Shown: positions 16,770-25,162, counted from the first letter of the stretch. The stretch is 36,299 nucleotides of DNA from S144-45 sp015494035 (GCA_027057345.1 JALUIX010000040.1:1-36299); one strand, 5' to 3'. The notes: generated from the sequence alone by a model not told the origin. Numbers and translations: made by a program.

Positions 16770-17693
16770 ATGAACGCCTCAAGCACCTCTCTCACCTTCC
16801 TGCCCCAAGCCGCTCGTGCTTTCCGCTGGCTGGGTTTTTACCGCAGACCCTGGGTGCCGCAAAAAATAGTCCAGTGCTTGACACTGTCCCTGGCCATCAC
16901 TCTGCTCAGTGCCATCAGTGGCTGCTCGCAGGCACCGCCGAAAAATGCACCCTCGACCCGAACTGAAGCCGAGTACGGGCCGCCGGTGGATGCGCCCCCG
17001 GCCGATGAAAATTTTGACGTGCAACAGGTGGCCGCATGGGAAATCACCCCCGAACCGGCCAGCCAGTTTGGCAATCACAGCCCCTACGAAGTGCTGGGCA
17101 AGCGTTACGAAGTCACCCAGCCTGACCCCCATTTCAGCCAGACGGGCATGGCTTCCTGGTACGGCAAGAAATTCCATGGCCGACTCACTTCCAATCAGGA
17201 AACCTTCGACATGTACCGCTTTACTGCCGCCCACCGTAGCCTGCCGCTGCCCAGCTTTGTGCGCGTCACCAATCTGGAAAACGGCCGCTCGCTGGTGGTG
17301 CGCGTCAATGACCGTGGCCCCTTCAAGCCTGGACGCATTATTGACCTGTCCTGGGCCGCGGCCAAAAAACTGGGCTATGTGAACAAAGGCGTGGCCAAGG
17401 TACGTATTGAGCTGGTGCAGGCACCCCTTGGGCTGGACAACACGCCACCCCAGGCCGGCTTGCTGTTTTTGCAAGTGGGGGCTTTCGCGGATGAACAAAA
17501 AGCCCGCTCCATTGCCAAACAGATAGCCCTGGAAACCGGCGCTAAAGTGCATGTCAGTCGGTCCGACGAGAAAGGCCAGACGCCCCTGCACCGGGTTCGC
17601 GTCGGGCCACTGGCCGACCAGAGCCACGTGCAACGCATCAAACAGGCCTTACAACCGCTGGGGTTTGGCCAGTCACGGCTGGTGGTGGAGTAA
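16770..17693 (+). CDS. rlpA: RlpA family septal/lytic lipoprotein with SPOR domain
   Basis: A 307-residue outer-membrane lipoprotein. The lipobox is at residues 49-52 (ISGC, lipid on Cys52) after an unusually long N-terminus of about 34 residues before the hydrophobic stretch, so the true start may be a later GTG or TTG. The double-psi beta-barrel spans about residues 126-212, with GMASWYGKKFHGRLT and the catalytic-type VNDRGPF. A C-terminal SPOR domain (about 228-306) begins FLQVGAFADEQKA and should bind denuded glycan. RlpA acts on such glycan in some species. It lies 27 bases after mltB and ends the operon before an inserted element. Confidence 0.92.
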   Translation: MNASSTSLTFLPQAARAFRWLGFYRRPWVPQKIVQCLTLSLAITLLSAISGCSQAPPKNAPSTRTEAEYGPPVDAPPADENFDVQQVAAWEITPEPASQFGNHSPYEVLGKRYEVTQPDPHFSQTGMASWYGKKFHGRLTSNQETFDMYRFTAAHRSLPLPSFVRVTNLENGRSLVVRVNDRGPFKPGRIIDLSWAAAKKLGYVNKGVAKVRIELVQAPLGLDNTPPQAGLLFLQVGAFADEQKARSIAKQIALETGAKVHVSRSDEKGQTPLHRVRVGPLADQSHVQRIKQALQPLGFGQSRLVVE

Positions 17694-17714
17694 GCGCCGG
17701 CCACTGCTTGCCAG

Positions 17715-17872
17715 GGAAGCTCTGATCGAATCGTGAACTCGCTTCTCATGCCTGAAATGTCCGATAACTGTGTTGAAGTCCTGGCCAATAGCCTGCTATT
17801 GGCTGCGAAATTCGCCTGGTTCTCGAACATTTCCGGCATAATCTGCTTCGTCCAGATTCAATCAGAGCTTCC
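17715..17872 (+). mobile_element. MITE-like element, copy 6
   Basis: 158-bp complete copy. The left end is GGAAGCTCTGATCGAATC and the right end GATTCAATCAGAGCTTCC. The flanks are CCAG (17711-17714) and CTAG (17873-17876), one mismatch from a perfect target duplication. The central inverted repeat GGCCAATAG/CTATTGGC is fully paired here. It fills most of the 250-base space between rlpA and dacA. A GATAAT (17887-17892) just past the right end could be the dacA -10, though no good -35 was seen. Confidence 0.88.
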
Positions 17873-17943
17873 CTAGGCTTTTATGAGATAATGGCTGGCC
17901 CGATATTGGCCCCTGCTTCAGCCTCCCCGCATCGAATAAAACC

Positions 17944-19176
17944 ATGAACAAGTCAAAACCAAGGACACCACACGCAACCATGAGCAACACACTGCCCTTA
18001 CGCAAACGCCTGTACCACAGCCTGACCGGCTGGCTGCTGGCTGTTTTCCTGATCAGTGGCATGGCCCAGGGCCAAAACACCGTGTCCGTGCCCAGCCCAC
18101 CAGAAGTCAATGCCAAAAGCTACGTGCTGCAGGACTTTCACAGCGGCCAGATTCTGGCGCAGAAAAATGCCCACCAGCGGGTGGACCCAGCCAGCATCAC
18201 CAAACTAATGACCGCCTATGTGGTTTTCAACGAACTGGCCAATGGCCGCCTGCGCGAAGACGAAAAAGTCACCATCAGCGAAAAGGCCTGGCGCACTGGT
18301 GGCTCCAAAATGTTTATTGAAGTCGGCAAGCAAGTGCCGGTCATCGACCTGCTCAAGGGCATGGTGATTCAATCAGGCAACGACGCCAGCGTGGCCCTGG
18401 CCGAACACATCGCCGGCAGCGAGGAAACCTTTGCCAGCATGATGAACCAGCAGGCGCAGAAGCTGGGTATGACCGACTCCCATTTCACCAATGCCACCGG
18501 CTTGCCGCATGAAGATCACTACGTCACCGCTGCCGACGTGGCCAAACTGTCAGCTGCCATCATTCGTGATTTTCCCGACTACTACAAGTTGTTCTCGCAC
18601 AAGAAGTTTACCTACAACGGCATCACCCAACACAACCGCAATACCCTGTTGTGGCGCGATCCATCGGTGGATGGCCTGAAAACCGGACACACCCAAAGTG
18701 CCGGCTATTGCCTGGCGGCTTCGGCCAAACGCAATGGCATGCGCCTGATTTCGGCCGTCATGGGCACCGAAAGTGAAAAAGCCCGGGCGGACGAGACACA
18801 AAAACTGCTGAATTACGGTTTTCGTTTCTTTGAAACCCACCAGCTATACAAGAAAGGCGACCCGGACCTGAGCGTGGATGTCTGGAAAGGCGAAAACGAA
18901 AGCGTTAAACTGGGTCTGGCCGATGACCTTTATGTGACAATCCCGCGCGGCCAGTACAAAAAGCTGTCCGCCGATGTCAAACTGCCCAAGGTGCTGGAAG
19001 CGCCCATCAGTACTGGCCAGAAAATCGGTGTACTGAAACTCAGTTTCGATGGCAAACCGCTCCTGCAGCGGGATCTGCTGGCCAAACAGGCGGTGGCCAC
19101 CGGCGGCTGGTGGACGCGCCTGACCGATTCAGTGGGTCTGTGGTTCAAGTCTTTTGGAGACGATGACGATGAGTGA
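17944..19176 (+). CDS. dacA: D-alanyl-D-alanine carboxypeptidase (PBP5/6 type)
   Basis: A 410-residue low-molecular-weight PBP that trims the terminal D-Ala from peptidoglycan stem peptides. Active-site motifs are Ser84-Ile-Thr-Lys87, Ser144-Gly-Asn and Lys246-Thr-Gly. An N-terminal signal peptide (hydrophobic about residues 28-42, cleaved near GMAQG) is present. The PBP5 C-terminal beta domain is followed by an amphipathic tail (WWTRLTDSVGLWFKSFG) that anchors the protein to the inner membrane. An internal ATG at 17980 (MSNTLPLRKR) is an alternative start that would give a more usual signal length. Confidence 0.96.
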   Translation: MNKSKPRTPHATMSNTLPLRKRLYHSLTGWLLAVFLISGMAQGQNTVSVPSPPEVNAKSYVLQDFHSGQILAQKNAHQRVDPASITKLMTAYVVFNELANGRLREDEKVTISEKAWRTGGSKMFIEVGKQVPVIDLLKGMVIQSGNDASVALAEHIAGSEETFASMMNQQAQKLGMTDSHFTNATGLPHEDHYVTAADVAKLSAAIIRDFPDYYKLFSHKKFTYNGITQHNRNTLLWRDPSVDGLKTGHTQSAGYCLAASAKRNGMRLISAVMGTESEKARADETQKLLNYGFRFFETHQLYKKGDPDLSVDVWKGENESVKLGLADDLYVTIPRGQYKKLSADVKLPKVLEAPISTGQKIGVLKLSFDGKPLLQRDLLAKQAVATGGWWTRLTDSVGLWFKSFGDDDDE

Positions 19177-19492
19177 AGACAAGCAAAACACCCCAAAAAG
19201 CTCTGAAGGCGTGGACACCTCGTTGGATAACGACGAGAAACACGGCCTGAGTTTTCCCTGCGATTACCCGGTCAAGGCCATGGGGCCGAACACCACGGAA
19301 TTTGCCGATGAAATGTACGCGCTGGTCAAGAAACACTGCCCCGAGCTCAAACGCGAAGACCTGACCACCCGCGCCAGTGGCTCGGCAACCTACCAGTCCG
19401 TCACCCTGCCCGTTCGGGCTGAAAGCCGCGACCACCTGATCACCATCTATCAGGACCTGAAAAACCACAAAGACGTCAAGTGGACGTTATAA
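19169..19492 (+). CDS. ybeD: DUF493 (YbeD) family protein
   Basis: A 107-residue small cytosolic protein with an ACT-like fold, function not established. The core FPCDYPVKAMG, then LTTRASGSATYQSVTLPVRAESRDHLITIYQDLKNH, and the ending VKWTL are typical of YbeD. The ATG at 19169 is preferred because GGAGA (19156-19160) lies 8 bases upstream; ATG 19163 and TTG 19154 are too close. It overlaps the dacA end by 8 bases. The order dacA-ybeD-lipB-lipA is conserved in many Gammaproteobacteria. It has an extra polar N-terminus of about 20 residues. Confidence 0.9.
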   Translation: MSEDKQNTPKSSEGVDTSLDNDEKHGLSFPCDYPVKAMGPNTTEFADEMYALVKKHCPELKREDLTTRASGSATYQSVTLPVRAESRDHLITIYQDLKNHKDVKWTL

Positions 19493-19504
19493 CGGACTGA
19501 ACCC

Positions 19505-20206
19505 ATGGCCGGCGAACCCCATCCACAGCGCCCCTTGCGCATTCGTCAGCTTGGTCTGGCCGACTATGAGCCCGTGTGGCGGGCCATGCAGGCGTTCACC
19601 GACCAGCGTGATGAAACCACCCCGGACGAACTGTGGCTGGTGGAACACCCACCGGTGTTCACCCTCGGCCAGGCCGGCAAACCGGAACACATCCTCAATG
19701 CCGGCGACATCCCCGTCATTCACGTGGACCGCGGTGGCCAGGTGACCTATCACGGGCCGGGGCAAATTGTCGCCTACCCGCTGATTGACCTGAAACGTCA
19801 CGGCATCGGCGTCAAGGCGCTGGTCAATGGCATTGAGCAGGCCATTATTGACACCCTGGCCGATTATGGCCTGCGTGCGGTGCGCAAGGAAAAAGCCCCG
19901 GGCGTTTATGTGGACGGCAAGAAAATCGCCTCGCTGGGCCTGCGCGTACGCAAAGGCCGCAGTTTTCATGGCCTGGCGTTCAACGTGCGCATGGACCTGG
20001 AACCGTTTGGCCGCATCAACCCCTGTGGTTTTGTGGGCCTGCAAGTGGTGTCTCTGGCCGATTACCGGCCCGATGTTGAGCTTTCTGACGTTCAGCAGCG
20101 GCTGGTCAATCACCTGGCTCAGTGCCTGAATTTCTCCATCGCAGCGCCTCAAGACGTGGCACAAAGCCCTTCCCCTTTTCCCTTCATGGACAAACACATC
20201 GCATGA
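19505..20206 (+). CDS. lipB: Octanoyltransferase LipB
   Basis: A 233-residue enzyme that moves the octanoyl group from acyl carrier protein to lipoyl domains. RGGQVTYHGPGQIVAYPLIDL is the family signature. The catalytic Lys140 (GKKIASLGLRVRKG) and Cys174 (NPCGFVGLQ) keep the 34-residue spacing of E. coli Lys135/Cys169. The stop overlaps the lipA start by 4 bases, so the two lipoate synthesis steps are translationally coupled. Confidence 0.96.
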   Translation: MAGEPHPQRPLRIRQLGLADYEPVWRAMQAFTDQRDETTPDELWLVEHPPVFTLGQAGKPEHILNAGDIPVIHVDRGGQVTYHGPGQIVAYPLIDLKRHGIGVKALVNGIEQAIIDTLADYGLRAVRKEKAPGVYVDGKKIASLGLRVRKGRSFHGLAFNVRMDLEPFGRINPCGFVGLQVVSLADYRPDVELSDVQQRLVNHLAQCLNFSIAAPQDVAQSPSPFPFMDKHIA

Positions 20207-21189
20207 ATCGCAAGCACCCCCTGGATATTCGCCCGGCGCCCAAAGCCGCTGGCGTCAAGGAAAAAGCCGGCGCCAAAACGGGCCGCAACCGCGTCACCTT
20301 CGACCCCGACAAACCCATGTTGCGCAAACCCGACTGGATACGGGTCAAACTGCCGGTGGGCAATCAGGTGGCGCGGCTGAAAGCCAAACTACGCGACAAC
20401 TCCCTGGTGACCGTGTGCGAGGAGGCCTCCTGCCCCAATATTCATGAATGCTTTGGTAAAGGCACGGCCACCTTTATGATTCTGGGTGAAGTCTGCACGC
20501 GGCGCTGCGCCTTTTGTGACGTGGCTCACGGCCGCCCGTTGCCGCCGGATGCCGATGAACCATTGAATCTGGCCCGCACCATTGCCGACATGGAACTGAA
20601 ATACGTGGTCATCACCTCGGTGGATCGCGATGACCTGAAAGATGGCGGCGCGCAGCACTTTGTGGACTGCATCAACCTCACCCGCCAGCACAACCCCGGC
20701 ATTCGCATTGAAATCCTGACCCCGGATTTCCGCGGCAAAGGCAAAATGCAACGGGCGCTGGAAATCTTTGACCACGGCCTGCCGGATGTTTTCAACCACA
20801 ACCTGGAAACGGTCAAGGACCTGTACCGCAGCGTGCGGCCCGGTGCCGACTACCAGTGGTCACTGGACTTGCTGAAGCAATTCAAGGCCCGCAATCCGCA
20901 GGTGGTCACCAAGTCCGGCATCATGGTGGGCCTGGGCGAAACCTTCGAACAGGTTCAGGGCGTGTTGCGCGATTTGCACGACCACCGGGTCGAAATGGTC
21001 ACCATCGGCCAGTACCTGCAACCCTCGCGTCACCATCACCCGGTCATCCGTTACTGGACACCGGACGAGTTCGAAGCCATCCGCGAATATGGCGAGCAAC
21101 TGGGTTTCATGCACATTGCCGCCGGGCCGTTGGTGCGCAGTTCCTACCACGCCGACCTGCAGGCCGAGGAAGCCGGCGCCATTAGCTAG
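20203..21189 (+). CDS. lipA: Lipoyl synthase LipA
   Basis: A 328-residue radical SAM enzyme that inserts two sulfurs into the octanoyl chain. The auxiliary cluster cysteines are 72, 77 and 83 (CEEASCPNIHEC) and the radical SAM cysteines are 98, 102 and 105 (CTRRCAFC). The C-terminal RSSYHAD at about 312-318 supplies the serine ligand of the auxiliary cluster. The start at 20203 overlaps lipB by ATGA; a longer in-frame reading runs back inside lipB and is rejected. Confidence 0.97.
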   Translation: MNRKHPLDIRPAPKAAGVKEKAGAKTGRNRVTFDPDKPMLRKPDWIRVKLPVGNQVARLKAKLRDNSLVTVCEEASCPNIHECFGKGTATFMILGEVCTRRCAFCDVAHGRPLPPDADEPLNLARTIADMELKYVVITSVDRDDLKDGGAQHFVDCINLTRQHNPGIRIEILTPDFRGKGKMQRALEIFDHGLPDVFNHNLETVKDLYRSVRPGADYQWSLDLLKQFKARNPQVVTKSGIMVGLGETFEQVQGVLRDLHDHRVEMVTIGQYLQPSRHHHPVIRYWTPDEFEAIREYGEQLGFMHIAAGPLVRSSYHADLQAEEAGAIS

Positions 21190-21281
21190 CCATGAGCAAA
21201 TTGCAAGGTCTATCCGCCTGAGAAATCACTCTTAAGCGTCCTAAAGCCCGGCGACCTTTTGGGCCATCGAACAGACCCGGC

Positions 21282-21911
21282 TTATTTCTGCGGCTGCCAA
21301 ACGCCTTCCAGGGAAACCCAAATCCGGACGTCTTCAGAAGCCGGGCCCAGCATGGCGGCTTTCTTCATGTTGAAATCCGACAGTTTCAATTGCCCTGTGG
21401 CTTCGAAACCTTCGCGGAAGCCGCCCCAAGGGTCCTTGCCACCGCCTAAATGAGTGACATCCAGTTCCACCGCTTTCTCTATACCGCGCAAAGTCAGTGT
21501 TCCTTTCAACTTCGCCTTGCCTTTACCCAGATCCTGCCAGCCGGTACTGACAAAACTGGCTTGTGGAAATTTCTCCACGTCAAAGAAATCCCCGCTTTTC
21601 AGGTGTTTGTCGCGCTCAGCGTGGCGGGTGTCCAGGCTGCGCATGTCCAGGGTGACCTGAACCTGGTTGTTGGCCGGATTTTGCTTATCAAAAACAAATC
21701 CACCATCAAAGCGGTTAATGTGTCCTTCCAGCCAGCTGAATCCCAGGTGTTTGACCTTGAACACCACAAAGGCATGCATGCCCTTGGTGTCAATTTTGTA
21801 AACACGTTCAGCAGCCAGCGCCGTATGAATTGATAGCATCAGCAACAGCAACACAAGGGTGCGATGAAAGAATTTTCGAACCGTGGTTTTTTGGGTTTTA
21901 TGGGTTTTCAT
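21282..21911 (-). CDS. yceI: YceI family periplasmic protein
   Basis: A 209-residue lipocalin-like YceI protein. These bind isoprenoid-type lipids in a beta-barrel and are exported. The N-terminal signal (about residues 1-33, ending HTALA) is clear. YKIDTKGMHAFVVFKVKHLGFSWLEG is the usual first segment, and DVEKFPQASFVST follows. The gene lies 11 bases after the cytochrome b561 gene; the two families often form an operon, probably with a redox or stress role in the envelope. It is convergent with lipA. Confidence 0.93.
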   Translation of the reverse strand: MKTHKTQKTTVRKFFHRTLVLLLLMLSIHTALAAERVYKIDTKGMHAFVVFKVKHLGFSWLEGHINRFDGGFVFDKQNPANNQVQVTLDMRSLDTRHAERDKHLKSGDFFDVEKFPQASFVSTGWQDLGKGKAKLKGTLTLRGIEKAVELDVTHLGGGKDPWGGFREGFEATGQLKLSDFNMKKAAMLGPASEDVRIWVSLEGVWQPQK

Positions 21912-21922
21912 GTGTGCTCTCC

Positions 21923-22536
21923 TCAGTGGTTTGCCCGTGTTAAGGGGTCGGGTGTGCGGTCATCCGGACAGCGGCCCAGAATGCGCCACAGGCTGCCATC
22001 GGCCTGAATAAAGTGATGCCACAATGCCGCCAAGGCATGCAGGGCAATCAGGCCCAACAGCCCGTAAGCCAACCAGCGATGCAGCCAGCCGGCCCGATCT
22101 TCCAGATTATCCACAGTTGCCGCTACAGACCCGTTAAACGGGGAAGGAATTTCAAACCAGTTAAAAACGGAAACCGTATTGCCCTTGGCGGTGGTGACAA
22201 GAAAACCGCTGACGACGGCCAGGCCGATCAGCACNNNNNNNNNNGCACATAAAAAGCCCAATGCACCCAACGCGCCAGCCTTTGCGTGCGCCGCGAGCCC
22301 GGCGGTGCCGGTGGCGGATTCAGCACACGCCAGGCCAGCCGCAACACCAACACAAACCCAATGATAATGCCCAGGCTGCGATGCCAGTCCGGTGCGCGCA
22401 CATACCACGGGTGGTAATAGTCCAATCCCACCATCCACAAACCCAGGCCCAGCACAGCCAGTATCAAGGCAGCCATCAGCCAGTGCATGGCCGCAAAGCC
22501 CCAGCCGTAACAATTGGGGGTGTTTTTCCAGCCCAT
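21923..22536 (-). CDS. Cytochrome b561 (frame split by a false N gap)
   Basis: A four-helix, di-heme inner-membrane electron carrier of the bacterial b561 family. The start at 22536 gives MGWKNTPNCYGWGFAAMHW, with candidate heme histidines at 18, in DWHRSLG, in WVHWAFYV and in IALHALAALWHH. A run of 10 Ns at 22235-22244 puts the two halves in different frames. The bases on both sides are GCAC. Collapsing them gives FYVLIGLAVVSG without interruption and a 199-residue protein with normal helix spacing. A longer start at 22603 belongs only to the C-terminal frame and is wrong. It is co-transcribed with yceI. Confidence 0.88.
22235..22244. other. Assembly gap of 10 Ns, apparently false
   Basis: GCAC (22231-22234) precedes the Ns and GCAC (22245-22248) follows. 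Reading the two as one copy removes 14 bases and restores the cytochrome b561 frame, which needs a net gap of 2 modulo 3. Confidence 0.8.
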
Positions 22537-22594
22537 GAGATTCTCCGGTAACGGTTCCCCGATCAGTCTGTGCGGTATTGCATGAGACCGACGC

Positions 22595-22600
22595 TATAAT
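22595..22600 (+). promoter_or_regulatory. -10 box for the fructosamine-kinase gene, possible leaderless transcript
   Basis: A perfect TATAAT ends 6 bases before the ATG at 22607, so transcription should start at or next to the A of the start codon. No Shine-Dalgarno sequence is present. The -35 region is weak. Confidence 0.5.
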
Positions 22601-22606
22601 CAAACC

Positions 22607-23557
22607 ATGACAATGCCCGCATTATCGCCCATTCTGGCACGCATCCGCGCACACGACCCGGCCATTGAATGCCTCTCGCTGCATCCTGTTTCTGGTGGCT
22701 GCATCCACCGCAGCTTTGTGCTGCAAGGGCAACGCCATCACCAGCCCTGGCGGGGCTTCCTTAAGGTCAATGAGGCTCCTGCCCATGCGTCACTGGCGGC
22801 CGAAGCCCATGGCTTGCAGACACTGGCAAACGCCATTGCTGCCGTGCCTGACAATCCTTTGAGGGTGCCACAACCGCTGCTGACAGACAAGGTCGAGGGC
22901 ATGGCGTTTCTGCTCATGGACTATTTGCCACTCGGCTCAAAAAAGCGAGCAGACAGCGAGAAAAAACTGGCTCGTGGCTTGTTTTTGTTGCACCAACACC
23001 AGCCCCCTGGCGGGCGCTTTGGCCTGGAACGTGACAATTTTATCGGCACCACGCCACAGAAAAACGCCTGGGAAACGGACTGGGTGAAATTCTTCGGCAC
23101 GCACCGGCTTGGCTATCAATTTGAGCTGGCGCTGAAAAACGGCTACGCCGATGTTCACGCAGCGGGCCTGAAGGTCCTGGAAAAACTGCCCGAATACCTG
23201 CGCAATCACCGCCCCCAATCGGGCCTCTTGCATGGAGATTTGTGGTCGGGCAACGCGGGCTATCTGGAAGACGGCACGCCGGCAGTTTTTGACCCGGCGG
23301 TGTATTACGGGGACCGCGAAACCGATCTGGCCATGATGGAAATGTTCGGTGGATTTTCGCCGCTTTTCTTTACCGCCTATCGCGATTATGCCGAACGCGA
23401 AGGTATGCCTGTGCCTGCAAGCAGCGATCCGGCTTTCCAACGACGCAAACACCTTTACCAGCTTTACCACTGGCTCAACCACCTGAACCTGTTTGGCAAC
23501 GCCTATCTGCCCCAGGTGCAACGCAGTCTGCGCGAAATTGATTCACTGCGAACGTAA
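22607..23557 (+). CDS. Fructosamine kinase family protein
   Basis: A 316-residue cytosolic kinase of the fructosamine-3-kinase/ketosamine kinase family, which phosphorylates sugars attached to protein amines and so starts deglycation. The APH-like catalytic motif HGDLWSGNAGYLEDG (near residue 206) and the metal-binding DPAVYYGDRETDLAMMEMFGGF are present, as is the N-terminal VSGGCIHRSF. It starts with ATG right after a TATAAT box; a second ATG at 22613 is also possible. It overlaps the convergent M23 gene by 15 bases at their 3' ends. Substrate is inferred from family. Confidence 0.9.
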   Translation: MTMPALSPILARIRAHDPAIECLSLHPVSGGCIHRSFVLQGQRHHQPWRGFLKVNEAPAHASLAAEAHGLQTLANAIAAVPDNPLRVPQPLLTDKVEGMAFLLMDYLPLGSKKRADSEKKLARGLFLLHQHQPPGGRFGLERDNFIGTTPQKNAWETDWVKFFGTHRLGYQFELALKNGYADVHAAGLKVLEKLPEYLRNHRPQSGLLHGDLWSGNAGYLEDGTPAVFDPAVYYGDRETDLAMMEMFGGFSPLFFTAYRDYAEREGMPVPASSDPAFQRRKHLYQLYHWLNHLNLFGNAYLPQVQRSLREIDSLRT

Positions 23558-24508
23558 CCACTGGCCTTTTTTGGGCGTGAATGGCTGGCCTGTGCTGTCG
23601 GCAAATTCGAAGGGGATGCTTTTGAGGGTGCCGTGGTCGTTTTTTTGCACCACAAAGTGCAAATGCGGGCCGGTGGAGTAGCCGGAATTGCCCGATGAGC
23701 CCAGGCGTTGGCCACGCTGAACGCGCTGGCCGGGGCGCACGCGGAGGCTGCCGCGTTTCAGGTGCGCGTACACGGCCATGGTGCCGTCGTCGTGCAGCAA
23801 TCGCACGTAGTTGTTACGCTGAATATATTTTGCCTGGGCCTGGCCATCGGCAAACTGGTTTTCAATGTCCATGACCACACCGCCACGGGCGGCCAGCACC
23901 GGTGTGCCGATGGGCAGGCCGATGTCCACCGCGTAGCGATTCTGTGGGTTGTTGTGGGTGGTTTCCCCATTGAATGCCTGACCCACCAGCGCGCTGCCGT
24001 CAATTTTGAACGGCAGGCGGTACGGTTCATCGGGCGCATGCACCGCCGCCGGGTCGCCCATTTCCCAGGTAAATTCATAACCCCAGCCCCAGCCCTGGCG
24101 GGGATTGTCCGGGCTGATGTAAAGCACCACACCGTCGTAGCGGGCCGGCACCACGGTGTCCAGCACCCCATCAGGCAAGGGCGGCTCGGTGACGATGTTT
24201 TTGGCCTGGGTGAGTTTCAGGCGAATGTTGACCGGGCCGTGAAAAGGGTTGCGTACGCGCAGTTCCGGGTGGCGTTTGCTGCCGGTATTGCGCAGGGTGA
24301 CTTCGCGCCGGGTGTCCTCAGGCGGCGGCGTTTTGACGGGCAGTTCGCTGACGCGCTGCTGCGCGGCATCGGCCGGCTTTTTATCGCTGTAATGGGTTAT
24401 GCCCTGTTCATCGACCCATTTGAACACCTTGCTGGCACAGCCCTTGGGCATCACCAGCGATAACAGGAGCAGGAAAAGGGCTAGCAGTATCCAGTGGGCG
24501 CGAGTCAT
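23543..24508 (-). CDS. M23 family peptidase with DUF4124 domain
   Basis: A 321-residue envelope protein. A hydrophobic N-terminus (residues 6-22) with Cys25 is followed by a DUF4124-type segment KVFKWVDEQGITHYSDKKP. The C-terminal half (from about 190) is an M23/LytM domain with NRYAVDIGLPIGTPVLAARGG, VYAHLKRGS and GPHLHFVV. The usual first zinc ligand His, four residues before the Asp, is Arg here; the nearest His is 10 residues before. Activity is therefore uncertain, and it may be an activator or use another ligand. It lies 6 bases after the unknown gene 24515-24985 and overlaps the fructosamine kinase gene end by 15 bases. Confidence 0.88.
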   Translation of the reverse strand: MTRAHWILLALFLLLLSLVMPKGCASKVFKWVDEQGITHYSDKKPADAAQQRVSELPVKTPPPEDTRREVTLRNTGSKRHPELRVRNPFHGPVNIRLKLTQAKNIVTEPPLPDGVLDTVVPARYDGVVLYISPDNPRQGWGWGYEFTWEMGDPAAVHAPDEPYRLPFKIDGSALVGQAFNGETTHNNPQNRYAVDIGLPIGTPVLAARGGVVMDIENQFADGQAQAKYIQRNNYVRLLHDDGTMAVYAHLKRGSLRVRPGQRVQRGQRLGSSGNSGYSTGPHLHFVVQKNDHGTLKSIPFEFADSTGQPFTPKKGQWLRSQ

Positions 24509-24514
24509 GGGGGC

Positions 24515-24985
24515 TTAATCCTTGCCATTGCCCAGGTGAATGGCCAGCACTGCCATGAGCTGAAACAGGTTGCGCAGGCGCGCCTCGAAATTCACCCGGC
24601 TGTCAATGTCTGACAGGGCGCAGAGCTGTTTCAATTGGGTGATCTTGTGATAGACGTTGTCCAGCAGGCGTTCGGTGCTCCAGCCATGATAGCGGCGCAA
24701 GGCCGGCTTGTTGCCGGTGCTTTTCGGGCCAATTTTCGAGCGGTTCAGGCGCTTGAAGCGGTAGCCAGTGGTCACCGCCTGCCGATAGGCGGTGTCTTGC
24801 AGCTGGTTGACCACTTCGCAGGGCCTGGCATGCAAGTGCAAACCCAGCCGCAGCAGTTCGAGGTTCTGTGACAGCTCCATGGCCAGCGCATGGCGAGTGC
24901 CGCGGCGACTGGCCAGCCGTGCCTGCATGGCATTGATGGCCTGTTGCGCGGTGGCCAGCAGGGACAGCGGTTCGGAAGCACTCAT
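24515..24985 (-). CDS. Hypothetical helical protein
   Basis: Not recognised. From the ATG at 24985 it would be 156 residues (MSASEPLSLLATAQQAINAM...); an ATG at 24994 adds MPG. Longer readings to 25084 begin with TTG and run over a palindromic DNA region, so they are less likely. The protein is mostly alpha-helical with many Leu, Gln and Arg, has a basic middle segment (KRLNRSKIGPKS), and has no signal peptide or membrane span. HGWSTERLLDNVYHKITQLKQL looks like a conserved helix pair. It is followed by the M23 peptidase after 6 bases, so it may share an operon with it. No Shine-Dalgarno is evident. Confidence 0.6.
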   Translation of the reverse strand: MSASEPLSLLATAQQAINAMQARLASRRGTRHALAMELSQNLELLRLGLHLHARPCEVVNQLQDTAYRQAVTTGYRFKRLNRSKIGPKSTGNKPALRRYHGWSTERLLDNVYHKITQLKQLCALSDIDSRVNFEARLRNLFQLMAVLAIHLGNGKD

Positions 24986-25032
24986 GCCGGGCATTTTAGC
25001 GCAAAAGCCGGTGAGCGTCAGAAGCCCGCCAC

Positions 25033-25052
25033 GGTGACTCACGCGAGTCACC
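25033..25052. repeat. Inverted repeat upstream of the unknown gene
   Basis: Arms GGTGACTC (25033-25040) and GAGTCACC (25045-25052) around ACGC. It is perfectly paired, with no T run on either side, so an operator or mRNA hairpin is more likely than a terminator. It lies about 50 bases before the ATG at 24985. Confidence 0.5.
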
Positions 25053-25108
25053 ATGGTGGGCCGAAACCAGTCACCCTGCTTCAAGCAGAGGTGAGGCTGA
25101 ATGGGTTA

Positions 25109-25143
25109 TTAACTTGGCATCAATATAGGCGATGCCAGGTTAA
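25109..25143. repeat. Inverted repeat after cbpM
   Basis: Arms TTAACTTGGCATC (25109-25121) and GATGCCAGGTTAA (25131-25143), one mismatched pair, around a 9-base loop. It starts 20 bases after the cbpM stop on the minus strand. It may end or protect the cbpA-cbpM mRNA, although no long T run follows. Confidence 0.5.
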
Positions 25144-25162
25144 TAGAAAGGAAGAAGGCACC

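Noticed and set aside
21923..22603. Cytochrome b561 frame starting at 22603 or a real frameshift
   Set aside because: The frame from 22603 lacks the family N-terminus, which is read in another frame from 22536. The shift is explained by the padded N gap with repeated GCAC.
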